From the NCBI RefSeq assembly GCF_000003605.2, contig NW_003155737.1:793123-809562 (forward strand): a DNA stretch of 16,440 nucleotides. The letters run 5' to 3'. Position numbers and translations under genes: made by a program. Shown piece after piece: positions 9,619-16,440 of the stretch; within the stretch, counting starts at the first letter, position 1; each line of letters begins with the position of its first letter. This DNA is from Saccoglossus kowalevskii (Eukaryota > Hemichordata > Enteropneusta > Harrimaniidae). The notes beneath the pieces are model-generated. The model ran no database searches, was not told the origin of the DNA, and saw only the letters and a list, made by a program, of their open reading frames with translations.

Positions 9619-11250
9619 ATGGATGGACAATTTGATTGGTCAATGTGGAATCAAATCTATCGAAAGTTAAAGAGTAAAAAATCATCAGGATATGACGGTT
9701 ATTGACCAGAATTGCTTAAATACAGTTCAGACTTCCTAATTCAGCCACTACATAAATTATTTAGTATAATCCTGGACACAGGATCTTTGGAACATTAGTA
9801 TTATCTTTCATATCTTCAAACAAGGAGACAAAACTGACCCAGAAAATTATAAAGGAATAGATGTTTCTAGTTGTGTAGGTAACACTTTTTGTAGCATAAC
9901 TAACACTAGAATTATTCAATATACTGAAGATAATAACATTATAAATAATAACCAGGCAGGATTCCGTAAGGGATATCGTACTACAGATCAGATATTTGTA
10001 TTGAAAACTATTGTCAACAAATACTTGAAATCAAAGGGAAAATTGTATTCATGTTTCATAGACTTTCAAAAAGCATTCGATAAAATCTGCTTTTCCATAA
10101 ATTACTTTAATAATGGTATAAATGGTAAAATCTATAACATCATTAAAAATATGTATCTGAATACAAAATCATGCATTCGTTTCAAAAATAAAATTACACC
10201 CGTATTTGAAACGACCAAGGGTGTCAGGCAGGGTTGTGTCATTGTTGTGTCATCCAATGCTTTTTAACTTGTTTTTTAATGACTTAAATATTTCACTAGA
10301 AGATCATTAGATCCAGTTACATTGAATAACTGTAAGATAAGTTCCATACTCTATGCAGCTGATCTAGTGCTAATATCTGAAACAAAAATAAAACGGTCTA
10401 CAAAATGCACTAAACAGTTTAGAGGTTTATTGTCATAAATGGAGACTCCAGGTAAATCTGACAAAAACAAAATTTGTTATTTTCAGACGAGGAACACTGA
10501 AATAATGAACAAAATATTACCTGTGTAGATATGTACAACTACCTGGGTATAAACATACAGTCAAATGGCTGCTACACTGAAGCCAAACAAAATTTAGCAG
10601 ATAAAGCAGCCCGAGCAATGTATGCATTGAAACAGTTTATAACACCAGAAACAAATTGTAGAACTTTCATCCATCTTTTTAAAAGGTGTATTCAACCAAT
10701 ATTATTGTATGGGTCTGAAATCTGGGGCCATGAAATTCAAGATTACAACAAATGGAACAAAATAAAAATAGAAAAAACAAACTTGAATTTTCACAAACAA
10801 CTACTAAGATTGAACAAATTTGTGGCAAACATTGCATGCAGAGCCGAAGTAGGAGAATTCCCACTCTTAGTAGATATTAAGATCAATTTATTAAAATACT
10901 GGACTCGTATCAATAAATTACCAGGCAATAATATCACAAAACAAGCATACCTTGAACACAAGAAATCCAATTTACAATGGTACTCTTCAATACAAAAAAT
11001 GATGAACAAGATGAATTTTTCACGAGAATCACAGAATGATTTGTTAACTGAACATATACAGCAAATTGGCAAAGTTGTCAAACAAAAATACACAATTTTC
11101 TGGAGAAAAAATATAACTGAAAAAACAAAAATGAGACTCTTATAATTTTGAAAAATACTTAGATGTGTTGAATTTAATACCAAGAATTTCAATGACAACA
11201 TTTCGGACTAGTAATCACAATTTAGCAATAGAAAAAGGGAGGCATATGCA
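9619..11250 (+). pseudogene. Broken non-LTR retrotransposon (LINE) reverse transcriptase
   Basis: The enzyme class copies element RNA into DNA at a nicked target. Conserved blocks appear in order but in different frames. A KSSGYDG-type block lies at 9673-9699 and PELLKY follows. AGFRKG-YRTTDQIF lies near 9955-9996, with motif A FIDFQKAFD at 10055-10081 (Asp codon 10061-10063). GVRQGC is near 10220-10237 and PMLFNLFFNDLN at 10254-10289. A YAAD motif where YADD is expected is at 10352-10363. A long thumb/C-terminal frame (MYNYLGINIQSNG...) runs 10531-11145, and its continuation FEKYLDVLN runs to about 11245. Lesions include stops at 9703-9705, 9796-9798, 10308-10310 and 10436-10438, and frameshifts near 9790, 10250, 10308, 10438, 10500 and 11140. 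No endonuclease domain, 3' UTR or A-rich tail is present. The clade cannot be fixed from this fragment. Confidence 0.92.
10531..11145 (+). CDS. Longest intact frame: LINE RT thumb/C-terminal fragment (204 codons)
   Basis: This is the longest surviving frame in the window. It starts at an internal Met in the YLGI-type block that follows the catalytic palm of LINE reverse transcriptases, so the ATG is a conserved internal residue and not a true start. The same frame is open back to 10501, beyond which a frameshift joins the preceding palm block. The body has the KAARAMYALKQF, LFKRCIQPILLYGSEIWG and WTRINKLPG blocks usual downstream of the palm. It ends at TAA 11143-11145, after which the coding homology resumes in the +1 frame. 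It has no catalytic centre and is not expected to be functional. Confidence 0.85.
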   Translation: MYNYLGINIQSNGCYTEAKQNLADKAARAMYALKQFITPETNCRTFIHLFKRCIQPILLYGSEIWGHEIQDYNKWNKIKIEKTNLNFHKQLLRLNKFVANIACRAEVGEFPLLVDIKINLLKYWTRINKLPGNNITKQAYLEHKKSNLQWYSSIQKMMNKMNFSRESQNDLLTEHIQQIGKVVKQKYTIFWRKNITEKTKMRLL

Positions 11251-11275
11251 AGTGTCCCCCTCACTTTTCAGAATG

Positions 11276-11297
11276 GATCGACGCCCCTGGTCCATAA
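11276..11297 (-). repeat. Right terminal inverted repeat and right target-site duplication
   Basis: GATCGACGCCCCTG at 11276-11289 is the inverted partner of the left end. GTCCATAA at 11290-11297 matches the left duplication base for base. Confidence 0.9.
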
Positions 11298-11794
11298 ATG
11301 TCTCACCAATAAACACTTTAATGACACATTTACCGTAAAAACACTCTGTGAATTTTCATGAAAAAGTGTTTTAATAACTCACTAAAAACACCTTTCTAAC
11401 GCGAACACATCTAGAAACATTGTGTCTGAGGCAAAATGTTATTCAGCAATCTTCACTTTCTGGATTTGCATTGTTATTATTTTATATAACTGTAGAACTA
11501 ACTTGTATTCCTTCCTTGTTATTGTACTGAGTAATGTAATCTCAGTTAAATGGATTGAAGATTTGTATATTCTTAACAAGTTTGGTCGTTCCTTAGCCCG
11601 TGCTAACCGCTGTTTCCTCCCGTGCATGAACCCAATTTGATCTAGCCGATATGCAAACATGTGTGATTAGCTTAAATCTTAACTCATACTTTGGCTAGTA
11701 TCACCTTCCATGAATACCTCAACGTTGAAAGTACTAGATTGTTCAGTTAAATATGTTTGTAACTTGTAATGTGGTCACAGACAAGTAAACAGTA
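11298..11794. other. AT-rich flank with GTGTTTT/AAACACT strings
   Basis: It holds an inverted pair AAAACACT (about 11337-11344) and AGTGTTTT (about 11364-11371). These strings recall the repeats left of the transposon at 8650-8820. Short frames at 11422-11640 (plus) and 11439-11660 (minus) overlap each other and look like chance. Confidence 0.5.
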
Positions 11795-11961
11795 CAGCGG
11801 CGGATCCAGCAAAATGTATTGGGGGGGGGGGGGTTGCCAAGCTTCGCTTAAAATATACGGAGCGTAAATCGCAGAAAAGCTATGCGTAATCCAGATGATA
11901 TGAATCGTCATGCGTTTGGGAGGGGCCATGCCCCCCCTGCCCCCCTCTGGATCCACCACTG
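11795..11961. mobile_element. hAT-like miniature inverted-repeat element (167 bp)
   Basis: Left end CAGCGGCGGATCCAG (11795-11809) and right end CTGGATCCACCACTG (11947-11961) are inverted copies of a CAGTGGCGGATCCAG-type terminus, matching at 13 of 15. A G-run (about 11821-11833) near the left end and C-runs (about 11931-11945) near the right end extend the symmetry. The minus-strand translation contains DPEGGRGG and PPPPQ, a low-complexity product of the G/C-rich arms and not a gene. No clear 8 bp target duplication survives, which implies an older insertion than the one at 8988. Confidence 0.8.
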
Positions 11962-12181
11962 TGTAATTAACAACATTGAAATGTATGTCATGCCAAGTAT
12001 GTCTTATAATAAATCGTTGAAATAAGAGCATCCATCATGCTTTGGAGGTCCGGGTCGATTTCAAGATAACCACGTGCATAATTTAGTAGCACTGATGCAG
12101 ATGGCATGATGATTTGAGCAACGTATCGATTTGAATTCGATTGGGGACTAATTGAGATTATACATTTTGACAAATGTTTAA

Positions 12182-12305
12182 AGTGCGGTGGTCTCGCGCA
12201 GCGCGTGTTCGAATTTCATGTAAATAAACAATGTATTTTACACGCGTTGTATACGTCGCAATGAGTCTCATATCGAACAGGGCGCGGCACGACGACCGCC
12301 GCCCT
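12182..12305. other. Locally CpG-rich patch with GC-rich hairpin
   Basis: About 17 CpG fall in roughly 120 bases (GTCTCGCGCAGCGCGTG, ACACGCGTTG, GGGCGCGGCACGACGACCG). At 12279-12305, AGGGC-GCGG pairs with CCGC-(C)-GCCCT around an 8-base loop, nine G/C-rich pairs with one bulge. Read on the minus strand, the hairpin begins five bases after the stop codon of the candidate exon at 12310-12513. Confidence 0.5.
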
Positions 12306-12309
12306 TAGC

Positions 12310-12513
12310 TTATTTGTTTTCACGCTTCCCAGCATGTACTTTACCCCGTCCTTTACGTTCAATTGGTACAAACTCCACTTTCTGAGTATGGAATTGCTTT
12401 CCTACTATATAGACATTGTCACCGTACACTGCTATATCATTTACCAATGTAAGTGCTCCGGGTATTTTGCATAACATTGATTTTGAAATCATTGAACCAA
12501 AATAACGATCTGA
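12310..12513 (-). CDS. Candidate terminal exon, beta-propeller-like segment, unrecognised
   Basis: On the minus strand the frame is open from 12513 to a TAA at 12312-12310, about 67 codons, with an ATG at 12492. A TTTTCTAG acceptor-like site directly precedes 12513, which fits a last exon. The translation (from the ATG: MISKSMLCKIPGALTLVNDI, then AVYGDNVYIVG, then a basic tail GKVHAGKRENK) has the alternating hydrophobic pattern and xxIAVxGDxxYxx signature of NHL- or YWTD-type beta-propeller blades. This is only resemblance. No AATAAA signal was found close downstream on this strand, and no upstream exon was identified. A chance frame of this length is quite possible. Confidence 0.25.
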   Translation of the reverse strand, partial: SDRYFGSMISKSMLCKIPGALTLVNDIAVYGDNVYIVGKQFHTQKVEFVPIERKGRGKVHAGKRENK

Positions 12514-12904
12514 CTAGAAAATTCATCATGTCAAGTCAGTTTCTGTTGTTGTTTGTCATCATAGAAACTCGTTCAAAAGATAACGGTTGTATCATCTTTA
12601 GATACGTTGTATAATAACAATAGCTATGAGACGTAAACTCAATATTAAATAAAATAGTATTACATGTATTGCAACGTAGTATACGTTTACCATGGTAGTG
12701 TGAAAGAAGTAATAATCCCAGAATACTGAAGATAACTAAATTGTCCGAAATTATCAAGCTCCGTGTATTTTGAATTTAATAACAAATGATGTCTATTTCG
12801 CAACAACTTAGTCAGATTTGTCATATTAAGCGGAAACGCAGTCTAATATGCTTTAGGCTAAATACTTAACGAAGAATGTGAATAGTTAGGATTCCCTATA
12901 ACTC
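12514..12904. other. Unassigned AT-rich spacer
   Basis: A 73-codon minus frame at 12536-12757 has a hydrophobic start but no recognised family. If the exon at 12310-12513 is real, this would be intron. Confidence 0.4.
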
Positions 12905-13140
12905 AATGGGCACCAAGTCGGGGAGGGGGGGGATACATATAACCTAATGGGGGCGAGCCCCTGAAATGTGTCTCGTTTTTTGGATTTTAGGTATAAGTAT
13001 CGGTATTATTTCTGGTCAAGATAGGTATAAATATCGGTAATATTTTTCCGATTTGGTATACTTATGGGTATATGAGCGAATATCTTCACCTCCCTGCCCA
13101 GCTATGTATCAACTGCCCCCTCCATCCGGGTACCAAGTAC
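12905..13140. mobile_element. Possible degenerate miniature element with G-rich and C-rich arms
   Basis: The left arm has GGGCACCAAGTCGGGGAGGG (from about 12908) and then GGGGG-ATACATA. The reverse complement of the right arm (about 13095-13140) reads ACTTGGTACCCGGATGGAGG, then GGG and, after a short gap, GATACATA. The common order GGAGGGGG-ATACATA on inverted strands suggests decayed terminal inverted repeats. No target duplication was found. An alternative boundary is the CAGGGGCTCGC-type sequence formed by the reverse complement of 12952-12962. Confidence 0.3.
12989..13074. repeat. Short tandem repeat, ~34 bp period, 2-3 copies
   Basis: AGGTATAAGTATCGGTATTA at 12989 recurs as AGGTATAAATATCGGTAATA at 13023, and a weak third copy (GGTATACTTATGGGTATAT) begins at 13055. 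It lies between the G-rich and C-rich arms described above. Confidence 0.7.
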
Positions 13141-14984
13141 AGACAGATTCAAAGAGCCAGTTCAGACATGTAAAAGTGTTCTTAGATCAATCACAATTAC
13201 GATTCTGCACTCGAGAGACACAGTCAGTTGGCGTGTAAGTGATAATAAAATAAATGCGATTAATTTACCGATATTTACCATCTTGAATATGGCTTGAAAC
13301 TATATAAAGAGACAAGTTGAAGACAGATTTTTCAGATACCTACAAATCAAGAGAAAATACCAAAATTTCACAGCCAAAGATTCGTTTGGGTAACATTAAG
13401 ACAACGGCTAAAAAAATCGGCCGACTTCGTCGTATTTGTGAGGAAAAATCCGTTGCATACAAATAACTAATTACACATGGAATAATCTCCCGGGGCTTAC
13501 TTATACGCCAGATGACTGTGCCGCGAAACAGCATGAACATGCATATATTACATGTTTTTAAAATGTGATTTTAAAATTGATGCAAAAAATGCAAAATGCC
13601 CAGTATATATATATTTGTGTCTATTGTATGACAACACAACACTGAACACGTGACGCTATAACAAAACACTGCCGGGCTGTATGTTAGGCGTAACCCACGG
13701 AAACTCGACTCTAATTCTAATTTGGGATAGAAATTAAAAAAAGTAAAGCTGTGGCCGATAATCAGTGAATATTTTGACAACATCGGCGACAGTAAGTTAT
13801 TTAGCAATCATGGTACCCTACATAATGAGTACGATCGATTCAAGGCCAATGAGTGTCTATGGTAAGATGGACGTGCCTGACTTGCCAGAAGTTGCCACGT
13901 CTACACTGACTTCGCGATGAATGCCTAACATTTGTTTATTTTGTACGTGGATTCCAAATTAAGAACAATTCACCGTGAAAATTGTCAATGCGTGGGAATA
14001 CTATTTTTGTTCCCATGGTAATAATAGTAACCACAATGTCACGTGACTTGGCCGTATGAAAACCACATAGATAACTAGCAAGTGGTGTTGTTTTTATTAA
14101 CAGAACAAAAAATACGTTTAATAAACTGTCGCAGTAGACAATAATTGTTTAATTAATGCCCCCAATGCACTAATTACACCGACATAATATCACGCACAAT
14201 CTCACTTGCAGACTGCAATGGCTAAACTAATTCTGGAATGTTCATATTTCCGTCTGCAATTACCACAGATAACTGTTCATTAGGACAAATTTCATTGCGA
14301 TAGAAAAATATCTGAGTTAGGAGGCGAACGCACAGTGGCATGGATCAACTATACGTCATGCGCAGAATGGAATCGAAAATCATAATTGAAAAGGAACTCG
14401 CAACAGTTTAATGGTTCAACGATTTTCCCTATGTTAGCTGTTCGATCAGGATGTTTATAACAAAGCATCCTTCACTTGTGCCCGCTATGTAGCTACGCTG
14501 ACCCTGGTCGTTCTAAAAAGTTCGAAATCCAATCATAAACCCAAAGATTCACGTTTTCAAACAACCGAATAAATTACTTGGCCGTATTGGGGATATAATA
14601 GGTCAATGCATGAATACTTGTAACCGTGGTCAATGTCAACGTTGTCATTTTTATGCGAGATGCTCTATCACATGTTTCTGTTTGGCGCAACCCCACGTAG
14701 TTTGAGATTTGTTATGCTATTATTACAAGACGCAAGGCTGTCGTATAACAGATTGGCTGGAGTCTGTGTAACTATATTTATCTGAGGTTTGACATAACAA
14801 TACGGCACTGAGAAGTGTCATACCAGCACAATTGTCAGATGTGACAGTATTACATGGACGTACACACCTTCTGAAATTGTCTATTATATATTTTGACATT
14901 GCCTTCCCCACACTCTACTCACAACTCAATCTAAATCTTGAAATATGTTTTTTTATAAGCACACATTAAAAAAAAAGTAATTCC
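13141..14984. other. Non-coding spacer
   Basis: No gene, RNA gene or repeat family recognised on either strand. Short frames (for example 13340-13540 minus, 13571-13807 minus and 14723-14911 minus) show no protein-like features. A small inverted TGGGAA/TTCCCA pair lies near 13993-14015, and an ATATATATAT run near 13604-13613. Confidence 0.5.
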
Positions 14985-15075
14985 ATTGATAATATGATTA
15001 CAAATATTATCAATATACTTGCGTGTGACACAAGTATCTGCACCGATATACATTTTTTTATGAACAAAGTATATC
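14985..15075. repeat. Three consecutive hairpins
   Basis: Stem 1 is ATTGATAATAT (14985-14995) with ATATTATCAAT (15004-15014), 11 perfect pairs and an 8-base loop. Stem 2 is ATACTTG (15015-15021) with CAAGTAT (15031-15037). Stem 3 is GATATAC (15045-15051) with GTATATC (15069-15075). Stems 1 and 2 abut directly, and stem 3 follows after seven bases. On either strand this would fold as a row of three stem-loops. Confidence 0.65.
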
Positions 15076-15888
15076 AAATGATGCGTCTCGTGATCAAGCA
15101 TTTTGGAATATGCACAGTAATATCATAACATACAATAAACGACTCTATTATGTACTACTAAATATAACATGAATAAAGTAAGTTTTTGTATAACAAAGAA
15201 TGTTTACTAATAATAACAGTATAAAAGACTGTTCACTGAAATTCAAACCTTTCGCGAAACCTTAGAAACAATACTCACTAATTGTGAAGATGGACACTTC
15301 AAAACAGAATAATAAACTGATAAAAATAAACAATATCACCTTTAAACTTGTTATTCTTTGTCACAAACGAACGTGCCAATCTATTGTCCTCTCGTATAGT
15401 TGTCTCGAATGCAGTCTCTAAGCACGTCAGATACCAGAGAGCAAGAAAAATAGTGAAACAAATAAGAAAGTCATTAATTTCAGAGAATCATTTTTAGAAG
15501 AAATATATTTATTTGAATCCAAGTCCATTCTCTCTCAATCCACGGACCATCTATATAGCACATTCACTCATTTCATTCATTTTTCTATCTGTCCAATGGC
15601 AGTGTGATATTTGCAAAATACATTTACCTAACCAGAGTTCCCGGCACATAGAACGAGGACAACGAGCAATAATCAATATTAACTTGACAAAATCGTCTCG
15701 TCTGCTTTGATCAAACCTTTCATTTAATCAGAAAAAAATCACAATATTATCAAAATCCAGTACGTAACGTTTAATTTATTACCAGTATTATTTCGAGCAA
15801 TGCGAAAATATGTCCGAACACCGGTAACCAATCATTAAATTTTCCACACGATTTGCAAGGGAGTAACAACAATGGCTAACTCTCTGTT
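15076..15888. other. AT-rich non-coding spacer
   Basis: No gene recognised. A 65-codon plus frame at 15513-15710 has no family resemblance. From about 15861, weak similarity to 8141-8168 leads into the dispersed repeat copy 2. Confidence 0.5.
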
Positions 15889-16072
15889 ATAGACTTTAAG
15901 AGGCTCGTTTAAATTATTCACAAAATTGCACAGGTGTTCGGTAATCACCATATCAGGCGGTATTCCACATTGAGTGTTCGTCATTAGAATAATATACCAT
16001 TGAGTTGGCAAAAGAAATTAACGCCTGTCTAGCGCCGTGCCATCCAGTTTACGATAACAACTCCACGCATGT
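15889..16072 (+). repeat. Dispersed repeat, copy 2
   Basis: Same-orientation partner of 8169-8378, with shared blocks AGACTTT, GTTTAAATTAT, TTGCAC-GGTGT, GGTAATCACCATAT, TAGAATAATA, AATTAACGCCTGTC, AGCGCC, CATCCAG, GATAACAAC and GCATGT. It is about 25 bases shorter, chiefly from one gap before AATTAACGCC and one after CATCCAG. Weaker similarity continues to about 16109. Confidence 0.75.
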
Positions 16073-16440
16073 TAAATTCCATCTGTTACTGAACTTAATA
16101 CAGGTACATAGTATGAAAAAATACTAAAACACTACTGTTTTGTTTGAAAATATTTTTTTTCAAAGACGTGTTTTTATTTTAAACATTCGTGTGTTTTCAA
16201 TTAAAACACTGCGTTTATTGAAAAACATCGCTCCCAGATTTACAGTGTATAATATATATATATAATGTCGACCGAAACTTTCTCAAAATATATCTAATCA
16301 AAAACGCATATGAAAGTACATTTTCTGACTGAATATTTACTAGCGCATGGCAATAGCAACATATTGTCGAAGATTTGAGATGAGCTGCTGCCATTGTCCA
16401 GAATGTTGTTCGAATGACGCGCGCGGAGTTCCGTGGATTT
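16073..16440. other. AT-rich spacer
   Basis: No gene recognised. It contains T- and A-runs, AAAACACT/GTGTTTT strings like those near 8650 and 11340, and an ATATATATATA run near 16253-16263. Confidence 0.5.

Larger units (their letters stand above)
8988..11289. mobile_element. hAT-like non-autonomous DNA transposon (2302 bp) carrying LINE sequence
   Basis: The ends are CAGGGCGTCGATC and GATCGACGCCCCTG, inverted copies of CAGGGGCGTCGATC with one gap. They are flanked by a perfect 8 bp direct repeat GTCCATAA on both sides (8980-8987 and 11290-11297). An 8 bp duplication and CAGGGGCG-type ends are typical of the hAT superfamily. The subterminal AGGGGGACAC is also mirrored, near 9013-9022 and 11252-11261. 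No hAT transposase frame (RNase H-like or dimerisation domain) is seen inside, so it must have moved with an enzyme supplied by another copy. Its right two-thirds is a broken LINE reverse transcriptase, and the left arm is unassigned. Confidence 0.85.

Noticed and set aside
10791-11201. 136-codon minus-strand frame
   Set aside because: Antisense shadow of the LINE thumb/C-terminal coding sequence.
11747-12031. 94-codon minus frame with DPEGGRGGMAPP
   Set aside because: Translation of the G/C-rich arms of the 167 bp miniature element, a familiar false gene prediction.
14505-14532. tRNA B-box-like AGTTCGAAATCC
   Set aside because: It mismatches the B-box consensus, and no A box or cloverleaf could be placed upstream.

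Overview
The window reads as non-coding, AT-rich, repeat-rich nuclear DNA of an animal, most likely a marine invertebrate; a mollusc is my best guess. No operons or bacterial-type gene packing are visible. Almost every open frame is short, and the only clearly recognisable protein-coding homology is a broken non-LTR retrotransposon (LINE) reverse transcriptase. The hAT-type inverted repeats, the small hAT-like element and the LINE are of kinds common in molluscs, cnidarians and other invertebrates. The organism call is inference, not proof.

Layout. 1-412: three diverged copies of a 150-170 bp tandem repeat. About 655-1160: a locally CpG-rich patch with a stop-free minus-strand frame that could be one exon of an unrecognised gene. 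1160-3530: AT-rich spacer. 3530-3995: a G/C-tract region with short direct repeats near helical period. 4857-5628: two head-to-tail diverged copies of a 330-440 bp unit. 7493-7637: a seven-copy, roughly 20 bp minisatellite. 8169-8378 and 15889-16072: two same-orientation copies of an unknown dispersed repeat 7.7 kb apart. 8437-8903: several short tandem duplications.

The central feature is at 8988-11289. It is a 2.3 kb element bounded by 8 bp target-site duplications (GTCCATAA) and hAT-like terminal inverted repeats (CAGGG(G)CGTCGATC), and it carries a LINE reverse-transcriptase fragment. The fragment lacks its 5' portion and its 3' tail, and its coding frame runs to within a few bases of the right subterminal repeat. 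This suggests that a DNA transposon captured LINE sequence. The reverse transcriptase is dead: it has several stops and frameshifts, and one catalytic aspartate is changed.

Downstream are a 167 bp hAT-like miniature element (11795-11961), a CpG-rich hairpin next to a possible terminal exon of a minus-strand gene (12310-12513), a possible second miniature element with G/C-rich arms (about 12905-13140), and three consecutive perfect-stem hairpins (14985-15075).

No tRNA, rRNA, CRISPR array or complete gene was found. The window is best described as a repeat and transposon accumulation zone between or inside genes. The two candidate exons are low-confidence.
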